This document shows, in pieces, positions 1 through 8,383 of a DNA stretch of 35,518 nucleotides. Source of the stretch: Chitinophagales bacterium (GTDB lineage: Bacteria; Bacteroidota; Bacteroidia; Chitinophagales; Chitinophagaceae); NCBI GenBank assembly GCA_013297995.1, contig JAAFJB010000027.1, forward strand, positions 1 through 35,518, written 5' to 3'. Both the position numbers and the translations under genes were made by a program. The notes under the pieces were generated by a model, which made no database searches, was not told the DNA's origin, and was given only the letters and a program-made list of their open reading frames with translations. Every line of letters begins with the position of its first letter. Positions within the stretch are counted from its first letter, which is position 1.

Positions 1-107
1 ATAATAGCAATCACCAGTAAGAACAGCAATAAGCGACCACCCCACTTAAAGCGTTGCCACCTGCTGGGGTTGTTGGTCTGAAAAATTTGATGAGATCCTT
101 TGGCCAT
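1..107 (-). CDS. N-terminus of a membrane protein, cut by the window edge
   Basis: The first 35 codons of a gene reading leftwards off the window. The ATG lies 47 bp after the carB stop. The peptide begins MAKGSHQIFQTNNPSRWQRF, followed by KWGGR and a hydrophobic run (LLLFLLVIAI). This is a short basic/aromatic cytoplasmic tail followed by a first membrane segment. The composition and clean start argue for a real gene. Similar FQT...RW..FKW starts occur, as far as I recall, on membrane-anchored glycosyltransferase or polysaccharide deacetylase proteins of Bacteroidota, but this fragment is too short to assign a function. Confidence 0.6.
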   Translation of the reverse strand, partial: MAKGSHQIFQTNNPSRWQRFKWGGRLLLFLLVIAI

Positions 108-154
108 AATGCCGCATTAATACGTACCAATAAAGTTAATACAGCAATAGCCAA

Positions 155-1801
155 TCACCCTTCAAAACTACTGTAGAAATAAGGTGTTTTGGCTTCAAAC
201 TCTGCTGCACAGGTATCTACCATTTTGTAAACACGTTTAATACCGAGTGCTTTTCTTTTCTCGTACACTTCATCTTCGGTACAGTTGCCAGTAAGAATTT
301 TAGAAATTTGTAAATCACCAAATCCCATTTTCTTAGCGTCTTTTAGCAATTGTTGAGGCAGTGTTTCTAAGTTGAATTTGGCAATTTCTTTTTCTAACAG
401 GCATATTTCCTGAATTTGATATATAAACCAGCGATCTATTCTAGTGGCTTGGGCAATAGATTTAACGGTAGATCCCTGCATTAATGCATCTTTTATACGG
501 AAAATACGATCCCATTTTGGGGTCTTAATATATTCAACCAATTCCTCACTCTTCATCAGACTTTTACCATAATATCCCAATCCTACCGCTTCATTTTCCA
601 AGCTCTGACAAGCTTTTTGAAGTGCTTCAGCAAAGCTTCGGCCAATGGCCATTACTTCACCTACGCTTTTCATTTGTAATCCGAGGGTATCATTGGCGCC
701 TTTAAACTTATCAAAATTCCAACGAGGAACTTTTACAATTACATAATCCAGTGCGGGCTCAAAATAAGCCGAAGTGGTTTGGGTAATCTGATTTTTCAAT
801 TCATCTAAGCTGTAACCGATGGCCAGCTTGGCAGCAATTTTTGCAATGGGATAGCCCGTGGCTTTAGAAGCCAAAGCAGAAGAGCGACTAACCCTTGGGT
901 TAATTTCTACCGCAATCAGGTCTTCCGTTTCGGGATTAAGTGCAAACTGAACGTTACAGCCACCGGTAAAATTACCGAGTGAGCGCATCATTAGAATGGC
1001 TTTATTGCGCATGTCTTGAAAAGCAGTATCGCTAAGCGTCATAGCAGGAGCAACCGTAATTGAGTCGCCCGTATGAACCCCCATTGGATCTAGGTTTTCA
1101 ACGGTGCAGATGATTACTACATTGTCGTTACAATCCCTTAATAATTCCAATTCGTATTCTTTCCAGCCCAATACGGCTTTTTCTACCAATACCTCATGAA
1201 TGGGAGAGGCTTTTAAACCTCTTTCAAGGGCTGCATCTAAATCGTCTTTGGTATGAACAAATCCACCGCCAGTACCACCAAGGGTAAAAGAAGGTCGAAT
1301 TACCAACGGAAAACCAATTTCCTGTGCAAATTCCTTTCCCTCTAAAAAACTATTGGCAACGTGACTAGGCGCTACCGCAATTCCTATTTTCACCATTAAC
1401 TGCCTAAATTTTTCCCGATCTTCTGCGGTATCAATAGCCGCAACATCAACCCCAATTAATCTACAATTGTATTTTTCCCAAATACCAAGCTCCTCTGCTT
1501 CCTTACAAAGATTAAGGGCTGTTTGTCCCCCCATGGTGGGCAAAACGGCATCAATTTGATTCTCTATAAGTATCTGTTCAATGCTTTCTACCGTAAGGGG
1601 AAGGAGGTATACTTTATCTGCCATCATCGGATCCGTCATAATTGTGGCGGGATTACTGTTGATAAGTATTACTTTTATGCCCTCTTCACGGAGACTTCGA
1701 GCGGCTTGAGAGCCAGAATAGTCGAATTCACAGGCCTGTCCGATAATGATTGGTCCTGAACCTATGATGAGTACTGAATGAATTGATTGATCTTTGGGCA
1801 T
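155..1801 (-). CDS. carB: Carbamoyl-phosphate synthase large subunit, N-terminal half only
   Basis: CarB takes ammonia from the CarA glutaminase and makes carbamoyl phosphate for pyrimidine and arginine synthesis. The 548 residues cover the first ATP-grasp unit (PreATP start [20 protein letters not shown], Gly-rich GGTGGGF loop, [20 protein letters not shown]) and the all-helical oligomerisation domain near residues 410-545. The protein then stops at [10 protein letters not shown], exactly where full-length CarB (about 940-1070 residues) passes into its second ATP-grasp half. No second half follows; another gene starts 47 bp on. I chose the ATG at 1801: an upstream in-frame start at 1846 would lie before a TAnnTTTG promoter-like element (1824-1831) and adds 15 unconserved residues. 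Alone, this half could make carbamate but not phosphorylate it. Either the gene is split, with the partner elsewhere, or it is truncated. Confidence 0.9.
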   Translation of the reverse strand: MPKDQSIHSVLIIGSGPIIIGQACEFDYSGSQAARSLREEGIKVILINSNPATIMTDPMMADKVYLLPLTVESIEQILIENQIDAVLPTMGGQTALNLCKEAEELGIWEKYNCRLIGVDVAAIDTAEDREKFRQLMVKIGIAVAPSHVANSFLEGKEFAQEIGFPLVIRPSFTLGGTGGGFVHTKDDLDAALERGLKASPIHEVLVEKAVLGWKEYELELLRDCNDNVVIICTVENLDPMGVHTGDSITVAPAMTLSDTAFQDMRNKAILMMRSLGNFTGGCNVQFALNPETEDLIAVEINPRVSRSSALASKATGYPIAKIAAKLAIGYSLDELKNQITQTTSAYFEPALDYVIVKVPRWNFDKFKGANDTLGLQMKSVGEVMAIGRSFAEALQKACQSLENEAVGLGYYGKSLMKSEELVEYIKTPKWDRIFRIKDALMQGSTVKSIAQATRIDRWFIYQIQEICLLEKEIAKFNLETLPQQLLKDAKKMGFGDLQISKILTGNCTEDEVYEKRKALGIKRVYKMVDTCAAEFEAKTPYFYSSFEG

Positions 1802-1823
1802 AGAATTAGTGTAATAAATTGCA

Positions 1824-1831
1824 CAAATGTA
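1824..1831 (-). promoter_or_regulatory. Putative carB promoter -7 element (TACATTTG)
   Basis: A perfect match to the Bacteroidota -7 consensus TAnnTTTG on the minus strand, 22 nt before the chosen carB ATG. No convincing -33 TTG at 19-20 nt spacing. It supports the start at 1801 over 1846. Confidence 0.4.
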
Positions 1832-1903
1832 AGGCTCAGAGACCAAACTAACCGTTAAAAAATTTTGATCATACCCTGAACGGGTAACTATAAAAAAAGC
1901 AAT

Positions 1904-2371
1904 ATGGCAGTATTAAAAGAAGGCAGCAAAGCGCCTGCATTTAAAGCAGTAGACCAGAATGGCAAAACAATTGCACTGGCAGATTATAAAGGCAAAAAAG
2001 TAATCCTATATTTTTATCCCAAAGATGATACGCCAGGATGTACGGCTCAGGCTTGTAATTTAAAAGACAATTACAGCATCCTTTTGAACAAAGGCTTTGA
2101 AATATTGGGTGTAAGTGTGGATAGTGTAAAAAGCCACAAGAAATTTGAGGAAAAGTATGAATTGCCTTTCTCTTTGGTTTCCGATGAGGAGAAGAAAATA
2201 GTGGATAAATACAATCTTTGGGGCGAAAAGAAATTCATGGGTAGAACCTATATGGGTACCACCAGAACCACTTTTCTAATAGATGAGGCGGGTATTATTA
2301 AAAAAATAATTGCCAAGCCCGATACAAAAAATCATACTGAAGAAATTCTGGCTGCTTGGGAAACGGTTTAA
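1904..2371 (+). CDS. bcp: Thioredoxin-dependent thiol peroxidase (Bcp/PrxQ peroxiredoxin)
   Basis: A cytoplasmic peroxidase that reduces hydrogen peroxide and organic hydroperoxides using thioredoxin. The 155-residue length is typical. The AhpC/TSA fold is clear, with the active site [11 protein letters not shown]: peroxidatic Cys46 and resolving Cys51 in the C-x4-C spacing of the BCP/PrxQ class. The second active-site Arg lies in the TTRTTFLID stretch. It is divergent from carB with about 100 bp between. The upstream region holds a small inverted repeat, TACCC-TGAAC-GGGTA (1872-1886), ending 17 nt before the ATG. The next gene on the strand, a histidine kinase, starts 87 bp later, so co-transcription is possible. 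Confidence 0.95.
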   Translation: MAVLKEGSKAPAFKAVDQNGKTIALADYKGKKVILYFYPKDDTPGCTAQACNLKDNYSILLNKGFEILGVSVDSVKSHKKFEEKYELPFSLVSDEEKKIVDKYNLWGEKKFMGRTYMGTTRTTFLIDEAGIIKKIIAKPDTKNHTEEILAAWETV

Positions 2372-2458
2372 AATCGGTGCAATTTATTTGCTGAATATTT
2401 CTATAGAAGCCAATAAAATGGACTTTCTGGCGTTAAAAGCTTGGAAAATAAGTCTTCA

Positions 2459-3709
2459 ATGCCCAAAAGGAATGAGTTATTCAAGCAAACAAACTTGTTT
2501 ATGGTACCTCCCCATATACCATCTGACGATCATCGGCGTTTGAAAGAATTGTATCGGTATGAAGTGCTAGACACTTCATACGAAGAGGAGTTCAATGATG
2601 TTGCGCAGCTTGCTGCTACAATTTGCAAAACACCCATAGCACTTATTTCTATGGTAGATGCAAAGCGTCAATGGTTTAAAGCAAAATATGGTATTGAATA
2701 CAATGAGTTTTCTCGAGATATTTCTTTTTGTGGGCATACCATTACTGCGGATAGTTCTATTTTTGAAATTGAAGACGCATCCATAGATGAGCGATTTATA
2801 GACAATCCGCTGGTAACTGGTGAACCTTATATACGTTTTTATGCAGGGGTGCCATTGGTAAATAAGAATGGATTTAAGGTGGGCACCATTTCTGTATTAG
2901 ATACCAAGCCCGGTATGCTGAGTGCTGAGCAAGCATTTACATTACAAACCATGGCGAAGCAGGTGGTAAAACTGCTGGACCAAAACTTGCTCAACAAGCA
3001 GCTAGAACAGCAGCAGATAAAACTGCAACAACAAATGGAAATGCAGAACCGCATTCTCTCCATTATTGCGCACGATGTAAGAAATCCTATTGGTGCTGTA
3101 AAATCAATTATTGAATTAAATGCCCGCAAAATATTGAGTCAGGAAGATTCAGTTGAGCTAATGAATATGGCAGGTAAACAAATTGATGGCACAGTAGAAT
3201 TGTTGAACAACTTGGTAGATTGGGGATCTATGCAAATGCGTGGCAAGGGCTTTGAAACAGAAAAAGTGCATATGCGTACTTTGGTAAGCAATATGTTTAA
3301 GAGCTTTGAGGTGATGGCTTCGCTGAAGTCTAATATCATGGTAAATCTGGTAGATGAAGACTTGTTTATTCGGTCTGATATCAACGCCATGCGATTTATT
3401 TTACGCAACCTAATCAGCAATGCCAATAAATTTACCAAAGAAGGGGTAATTACGGTTTATGCTCACCAAGAAGCAACCAAAATTATGCTCTCGGTAAGTG
3501 ATACCGGTGTGGGCATGACGCTTGAAATGCAAACCAAACTATTTGATGGCGAGCATTACCAAAGTACAACAGGCACTGGTAATGAGAAGGGGAGCGGACT
3601 AGGGCTTATTCTTACCAAAGATTTTGTACAAATGCTGGGCGGTACCATTTATGTAGAAAGCCATATTGACAAGGGTACTTCTGTTTACTTACATTTTAAG
3701 GATAATTAG
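2459..3709 (+). CDS. Soluble GAF-domain sensor histidine kinase
   Basis: A cytoplasmic two-component kinase without membrane segments. Numbered from the ATG at 2459, a GAF domain spans about 25-170 (RLKELYRYEVLDTSYEEEFN, ISFCGHT, FYAGVPL). A Gln-rich coiled linker (LEQQQIKLQQQMEMQ) follows. HisKA has the H-box IIAHDVRNP with phospho-acceptor His205, and HATPase_c has the N-box (LRNLISNANKFT), DTGVGM and GSGLGL. An in-frame TTG at 2441 would add six residues, but the ATG is the simpler choice. No response regulator is adjacent, so it is an orphan here. Its end overlaps the convergent feoB end by 4 bp. Signal unknown; the GAF region has a Cys but no evident haem or bilin signature. Confidence 0.9.
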   Translation: MPKRNELFKQTNLFMVPPHIPSDDHRRLKELYRYEVLDTSYEEEFNDVAQLAATICKTPIALISMVDAKRQWFKAKYGIEYNEFSRDISFCGHTITADSSIFEIEDASIDERFIDNPLVTGEPYIRFYAGVPLVNKNGFKVGTISVLDTKPGMLSAEQAFTLQTMAKQVVKLLDQNLLNKQLEQQQIKLQQQMEMQNRILSIIAHDVRNPIGAVKSIIELNARKILSQEDSVELMNMAGKQIDGTVELLNNLVDWGSMQMRGKGFETEKVHMRTLVSNMFKSFEVMASLKSNIMVNLVDEDLFIRSDINAMRFILRNLISNANKFTKEGVITVYAHQEATKIMLSVSDTGVGMTLEMQTKLFDGEHYQSTTGTGNEKGSGLGLILTKDFVQMLGGTIYVESHIDKGTSVYLHFKDN

Positions 3710-5817
3710 CTAAATAAGGTAAATACCAACCAACTCATTCCATAAGCTAAGGCCGTCATGTAAATAAATTGAAATACAGGCCATTTCCATGTTTTGGTTT
3801 CGCGTTTCACTACTGCCAATGTACTCATACATTGCATGGCGAGTACATAAAATACCATCAACGAAAGCGCCGCTGGTAAGGTGTACACTTTTCTTCCATC
3901 AGCGTGTTTGGCGGCTTGTAATTTTTGCCTGAGCGATTGATTGTCTTCTTCGTCTACACTGTATAAGGTTGCCATTGTTCCCACAAATACCTCTCTTGCA
4001 GCAAAAGAAGTGATAAGTGCAATACCAATTTTCCAATCATATCCCAATGGAGCTATAGCCGGTTCAATGGCTTTGCCTAAAATACCAGCATAAGAATGTT
4101 GTAATTTTTCAGTACTCAATTGTTTGTTTAAGGAGTCTTTGGCAGCGGGTTGTGCAATAATCATTTGGGTATATTGCTTTTCTACTTCCTTCATTTTATT
4201 ACCAGGCCCAAAAGAACTCAGAAACCAAAGTACTAAGCTAATTACCATAATTACTTTACCAGCATCGGTAACAAATATGCGTGCTTTTTCTACCATGGTA
4301 ATGCCTGCATTTTTCCAACGTGGAGAACGATACATGGGCAGTTCCAGTATAAAAAAACTTTTCTCTTTTATATTGATGAAAAACTTCAAAACATAACTCA
4401 CTGCCATCGCCATAAAACTGCCTAAAAAATACAAAGCCATCATTACCAAGCCCTGTAAACTAAGGAAGCCAAAATAATAATGATCGTTAATTACCAATGC
4501 AATTAATATGGTATAAACAGGTAAACGTGCACTGCAACTCATTAATGGAGTTACGAGTATAGTAAGTAATCTTTCTTTTTTATTTTCAATATTTCTGGCA
4601 CTCATAATGGCAGGAACTGCACAAGCAAAACTGCTGATCATGGGCATCACACTTTTTCCATTCAATCCCACTTTGCGCATCAACTTATCACTTAAAAAAC
4701 TAATGCGAGCCATATAGCCAGTATCTTCCAGCAAAGTGATGAGCCCAAAAAGTATCATAATTTGTGGAACAAAAACAAGTATGCCGCTGAGTCCCGCTAG
4801 AAATCCGTTAATGGTTAAATCACTCCACCAAGTATTGGGTAATACAGTAGAAAGCCAGCCAGCAAACTGCGCAAATCCCCATTCAATACCATCCATTGGA
4901 TATTTGGCCAACCAGAAAATACTTTGGAACAACAGAAATAAAACCGTTAAAAGAATAATATAACCCCAGGTTCTGTGTAGTAATAAATTATCTAATTTTT
5001 CCGTAAATAATTTTTTCTCCAATGGCCCTGTCTCCACTACATTTTGTTGCATGATCTGCCTAATGCGTGTGTAACGCTGCATGATCTCCTCTGCTTGGGT
5101 TTTAGTAGTATTAAATTGATTACGTTTTACAATGCTATTGATCAATTCATTATGTGGTCTAGTCGCTAGCAGTTCTTCGTGGTTAATAAGCTGGTGAATG
5201 GCAGCATATTCAACCATTTGTGGAAAGCAAGTCTGCATTTCTGCAATAGCAGCAGGCGCAAGCTTTGCGGTATCCATAAACTGGCGGCCTTTATAAGCAG
5301 TATCAAACTGCATTTTGGCAATTACTTTTTTTAATTCAGCAAGTCCCTTATTTTTTCTTGGATTTACAGCAACTACAGGAATGCCGAGATCCGCTTCTAA
5401 TCCCCCAATATCTATTTGAATATCTTTTTTAGCAGCCAAATCATTCATGGTAAGTGCCATTACCACGGGAATTTTTAAGTCAATAATCTGACTACAAAAC
5501 AACAAGTTACGCTTTAAGTTACTGGCATCGGCCACCAAAATAATCAAGTCGGCTTTGAGGTCTGGGTCGGCTCCCATCAATACTTTATAAGCCACCCACT
5601 CATCGGTTCTTCTAGGGTATAAGCTGTAAGTGCCGGGTAAATCAATCAGGTTCACTTCTCTTTTTGCTTCCAACAAAAAACCACCTGTTTTTTTGTCAAC
5701 CGTCACGCCCGGAAAATTACCTACTTGCTGGTTTAAACCAGTAAGTGCATTAAAAAGGGAACTCTTGCCACTATTTGGGTTGCCTACCAGTGCAATATGA
5801 AGGGTTGTATTTATCAA
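3706..5817 (-). CDS. feoB: Ferrous iron transporter FeoB
   Basis: An inner-membrane Fe(II) uptake protein with an N-terminal G domain. The 703 residues are typical. G1 is GNPNSGKS (12-19), G2 contains Thr39 in FPGVT, and G3 is DLPG (59-62). G4 reads TMND (123-126), where most FeoB proteins have NxxD, so the guanine-contacting Asn appears to be Thr. The helical GDI-like spacer follows, then a long polytopic domain with the paired Gate motifs around SSFACAVPAIMSARN and PLMSCSARLPVY, both with conserved Cys. The start is TTG at 5817; no ATG occurs before the G1 motif. A TACTTTTG element ends 5 nt before it. No feoA is visible nearby. Confidence 0.96.
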   Translation of the reverse strand: MINTTLHIALVGNPNSGKSSLFNALTGLNQQVGNFPGVTVDKKTGGFLLEAKREVNLIDLPGTYSLYPRRTDEWVAYKVLMGADPDLKADLIILVADASNLKRNLLFCSQIIDLKIPVVMALTMNDLAAKKDIQIDIGGLEADLGIPVVAVNPRKNKGLAELKKVIAKMQFDTAYKGRQFMDTAKLAPAAIAEMQTCFPQMVEYAAIHQLINHEELLATRPHNELINSIVKRNQFNTTKTQAEEIMQRYTRIRQIMQQNVVETGPLEKKLFTEKLDNLLLHRTWGYIILLTVLFLLFQSIFWLAKYPMDGIEWGFAQFAGWLSTVLPNTWWSDLTINGFLAGLSGILVFVPQIMILFGLITLLEDTGYMARISFLSDKLMRKVGLNGKSVMPMISSFACAVPAIMSARNIENKKERLLTILVTPLMSCSARLPVYTILIALVINDHYYFGFLSLQGLVMMALYFLGSFMAMAVSYVLKFFINIKEKSFFILELPMYRSPRWKNAGITMVEKARIFVTDAGKVIMVISLVLWFLSSFGPGNKMKEVEKQYTQMIIAQPAAKDSLNKQLSTEKLQHSYAGILGKAIEPAIAPLGYDWKIGIALITSFAAREVFVGTMATLYSVDEEDNQSLRQKLQAAKHADGRKVYTLPAALSLMVFYVLAMQCMSTLAVVKRETKTWKWPVFQFIYMTALAYGMSWLVFTLFS

Positions 5818-5822
5818 GGTTG

Positions 5823-5830
5823 CAAAAGTA
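5823..5830 (-). promoter_or_regulatory. Putative feoB-proximal promoter -7 element (TACTTTTG)
   Basis: A TAnnTTTG match on the minus strand, separated from the feoB TTG start by only 5 nt, implying a nearly leaderless message if used. No clear -33 TTG at the expected distance. Confidence 0.35.
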
Positions 5831-5894
5831 GTTCCAAGTAATGGCAGTTGGTTACGAGATCGGGAACAGAATTACAATCATTTTACAATACAAT

Positions 5895-5902
5895 TATATT
5901 TG
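5895..5902 (+). promoter_or_regulatory. Putative promoter -7 element (TATATTTG) for the M28 peptidase gene
   Basis: A TAnnTTTG match on the plus strand in the 214-bp divergent region between feoB and the peptidase gene. It would give a leader of roughly 120 nt. It forms one arm of an imperfect inverted repeat with the minus-strand element at 5932-5939. Confidence 0.35.
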
Positions 5903-5931
5903 TGATGCGGTAGCTACTTACTTTTGCTATA

Positions 5932-5939
5932 CAAATATA
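5932..5939 (-). promoter_or_regulatory. Putative feoB-distal promoter -7 element (TATATTTG)
   Basis: A TAnnTTTG match on the minus strand with an upstream TTTTTG whose TTG is 20 nt away, the best -33/-7 pair I found in this window. It would give a feoB leader of about 110 nt. The symmetric arrangement with 5895-5902 may let one regulator act on both directions, but I could not recognise a Fur or DtxR box. Confidence 0.45.
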
Positions 5940-6031
5940 AATTATGAAATGAGCCATAACAAAAAGTTGTTACCAACCGAAATGTTAATTGGCGAATTTT
6001 ATGAGACCATTAAAATAATAAAAATTAAGTC

Positions 6032-7675
6032 ATGAAAAAATGGATGGTGATATGGCTCTTTTTGCCGCTATTGCTCACTGCACAGAGTAAAAAAAAGCAG
6101 CGACAGGCAGAAGAAAAAGAGAATAAGCTACTGGTTGCCAACCTGCAAAAGCATGTTCAATATTTGGCTGACGATAAGCTGGAAGGTAGAAGAACTGGTA
6201 CCAAAGGAGAGCAAATGGCTATGGAATACTTGGTAGAGCAGTACGGTCAAATGGGGCTTGAACCAAAGGGCAGCAGTGGCTTTATACAGGAGTTTACTAT
6301 TAATGAAGGAAAGCAAATAGATACCAGCACCCATTTTTTTTTGGGCGATAAAAATTTGCTGTTGAATGAAGATTATTTCCCCCTGGCGTATAGTGCAACT
6401 AAGTTGGTAAAAGGCTCTCCAGCAGTGGCATTGGCCGAAATGGGTCAGCCTTGGTTTAAAGACCTGAAAGCGGTATTAGAAGAAAATAAAAGCAACCCGC
6501 ATTTTGATATAGAAGAAGCCATTAAAAAAATGGCCAATGAAGCCGCTGCAAAAAAAGCAACTGCACTGCTCTTGTTCAATAGTTCAGATAGGGTAGACAA
6601 TGTGCAGTATAATAAAAACGACAAAGCAATTCCCCTTGCTATACCTATTATTTACCTGACCAAAAAAGCATATCAAACCTATTTATCTGATTATACAGCC
6701 ACCCTAAAAACGGTTATTAATATATCATTTAGCAATAAAATTCGAAAAGCTAGAAATATAGTAGGCTATATTAATAATAATGCTGCAACAACGGTTGTAC
6801 TGGGTGCGCATTACGATCACCTGGGTTATGGGGAGGATAAAAATGCATTAGATACCAATCATGCCGTACACAACGGAGCCGATGATAATGCCAGTGGTAC
6901 CGCAGCTTTGCTGGAATTGGTTCGGATGCTAAAGAAAAAGTCACCTACCCATAATAATTACTTAATCATTCATTTTTCTGGGGAAGAACTTGGATTAATG
7001 GGTAGTAAATATTGGCTTGATAATCCTACCATTTCCATCACCCCAAACTATATGATTAATATGGATATGGTTGGCAGGTATGATACGGCTCGTAAACTCA
7101 CCATTGGAGGATATGGAACATCACCGCAGTGGAGAACAACCATACCAAGTGTTGCCCAAAATTTTTCATACAAGATAGACAGTGCAGGCAGCGGTCCTAG
7201 TGACCATGCCAGCTTTTATAGAAAAGATATTCCTGTTTTATTTTTCTTTACGGGCAGTCACCAAGACTATCACAAAGCCAGTGATGATTGGGATAAGATT
7301 AATTACCCCGGAATAAAAGACATTGTAAAGCTGGTACACAAAATAGTAGTTCAAACAGATTCATGCGGAAAAATTGCTTTTACCAAAACCGCAGAACAAC
7401 AAATGGGCAAGAGTACTCGTTTTACAGTTAGTTTGGGCGTGATTCCCGATTACGGCTATACTGGAACGGGTATGCGAATTGATGGAGTTAGTCCCGGCAA
7501 AACCGCAGAGAAAAAGGGATTGATAGCTGGTGATATATTATTGCAATTGGGTGAGTACAAATTTGTAGACGTGAATAGTTATATGCAATCGCTGGCGAAA
7601 TTTAAGAAAGGCGATAAAACCAAATTAGTTTATAAGAGGGGAGTGCAGGAAATTACGGTAGAACTGGAATTTTAA
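6032..7675 (+). CDS. Exported M28-family zinc peptidase with C-terminal PDZ domain
   Basis: A likely periplasmic aminopeptidase-type enzyme. A signal peptide (MKKWMVIWLFLPLLLTAQS) opens the 547-residue protein. Residues about 60-245 hold a PA-like insert. The M28 catalytic core follows: His260 and Asp262 in GAHYDH, Asp284/Asp285 in NGADDNASG, Glu318/Glu319 in SGEELG, then NMDMVGR, and a final His in GSHQDYHKASDD. These match the di-zinc ligands and general base of the family. A PDZ domain occupies about 460-547 (GMRIDGVSPGKTAEKKGL, then AGDILLQLG). The ATG follows a purine-poor AT-rich leader. The downstream gene begins 9 bp after the stop, so these are probably co-transcribed. Substrate unknown. 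Confidence 0.93.
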   Translation: MKKWMVIWLFLPLLLTAQSKKKQRQAEEKENKLLVANLQKHVQYLADDKLEGRRTGTKGEQMAMEYLVEQYGQMGLEPKGSSGFIQEFTINEGKQIDTSTHFFLGDKNLLLNEDYFPLAYSATKLVKGSPAVALAEMGQPWFKDLKAVLEENKSNPHFDIEEAIKKMANEAAAKKATALLLFNSSDRVDNVQYNKNDKAIPLAIPIIYLTKKAYQTYLSDYTATLKTVINISFSNKIRKARNIVGYINNNAATTVVLGAHYDHLGYGEDKNALDTNHAVHNGADDNASGTAALLELVRMLKKKSPTHNNYLIIHFSGEELGLMGSKYWLDNPTISITPNYMINMDMVGRYDTARKLTIGGYGTSPQWRTTIPSVAQNFSYKIDSAGSGPSDHASFYRKDIPVLFFFTGSHQDYHKASDDWDKINYPGIKDIVKLVHKIVVQTDSCGKIAFTKTAEQQMGKSTRFTVSLGVIPDYGYTGTGMRIDGVSPGKTAEKKGLIAGDILLQLGEYKFVDVNSYMQSLAKFKKGDKTKLVYKRGVQEITVELEF

Positions 7676-7684
7676 AAAAAAGGT

Positions 7685-8119
7685 ATGAAACTTCGCTTAG
7701 ATGTTGATGAATTAAACGACGATTTTTTTGAAGATAGCCGCTTGTTGGGTATTACAGCAACAGTAAAGAATTACCAGTTTTGTATGCAGCTTAATAATAA
7801 TCTTGGGTATGATTTTAGGCTTAACCCAGAGATAGAAATTCACCTCAAGAAAAAAAATAGGAATTATTATTTTTCTATTTATGAGTATAAGGAAGCCAAT
7901 ACACCCTTAATACATTATCTCTATCAAAACCAGTTTGATGGCGAATACTTACTACCTGAGTTTAAGCATATGGATTTTTTGTGGTTGATGAAATATGATT
8001 TTGTGGATGATGATAAATGCAATTGGATTAAACAAACCATTCGTAATTTAAATGGTGTGCAGTTGGTAGCGGAGCTTACCAATGAACAAATTAAGAACAA
8101 AGGGAATATGGTATTTTAA
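7685..8119 (+). CDS. IPExxxVDY-family protein of unknown function
   Basis: A 144-residue cytoplasmic protein with no signal peptide or membrane segment. It carries the motif after which the family is named in a variant form, LLPEFKHMDFLWL (about 93-105). The N terminus (LDVDELNDDFFEDSRLLGI) is acidic. The family is, to my knowledge, restricted to Bacteroidota and of unknown function. An AAAAAAAAGGT stretch precedes the ATG, and the same AAAAAAGGT pattern precedes the next gene, supporting both starts. Spacing (9 bp after the peptidase, 7 bp before the dehydratase gene) suggests an operon. Confidence 0.8.
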   Translation: MKLRLDVDELNDDFFEDSRLLGITATVKNYQFCMQLNNNLGYDFRLNPEIEIHLKKKNRNYYFSIYEYKEANTPLIHYLYQNQFDGEYLLPEFKHMDFLWLMKYDFVDDDKCNWIKQTIRNLNGVQLVAELTNEQIKNKGNMVF

Positions 8120-8126
8120 AAAAGGT

Positions 8127-8378
8127 ATGACAGCATTACACAATAATAATTGGATTGTAAAACACAATACACTGTACCGAAAATTCAGTTTCAAGAACTT
8201 TTCTGAAGCGTTTGCTTTCATAACTCGGGTAGCAATTGAAGCAGAAAAAATGAACCATCATCCTAAATGGACCAATATTTATAATACAGTAGAGTTTTGG
8301 CTGAATACGCACGATGCAGACAATACTATTACCGAACTTGATTATCAATTGGCTGAAAAAATTGATAATTTACTGTAA
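8127..8378 (+). CDS. 4a-hydroxytetrahydrobiopterin dehydratase (pterin-4-alpha-carbinolamine dehydratase)
   Basis: A small enzyme (83 residues) that dehydrates the 4a-carbinolamine of tetrahydropterin formed by aromatic amino acid hydroxylases. The signature is present: EKMNHHPKW (catalytic His pair), a Tyr nine residues on, then WLNTHD. Length agrees with the family (about 95-115) if short. I chose the ATG at 8127 after AAAAAAGGT; an upstream ATG at 8082 lies inside the previous gene and adds unconserved residues. No phenylalanine hydroxylase or pterin gene is nearby, so its pathway partner is not in view. Its stop lies 5 bp from the convergent selD stop. Confidence 0.92.
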   Translation: MTALHNNNWIVKHNTLYRKFSFKNFSEAFAFITRVAIEAEKMNHHPKWTNIYNTVEFWLNTHDADNTITELDYQLAEKIDNLL

Positions 8379-8383
8379 TCAAT

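Noticed and set aside
1802..1846. Upstream carB start at 1846
   Set aside because: It would place the start codon before the TACATTTG promoter-like element and adds 15 residues not typical of CarB N termini.
5841..6035. 64-codon plus-strand open frame before the M28 peptidase gene
   Set aside because: It lies in the divergent promoter region, spans both TATATTTG elements, overlaps the peptidase start and has no recognisable domain.
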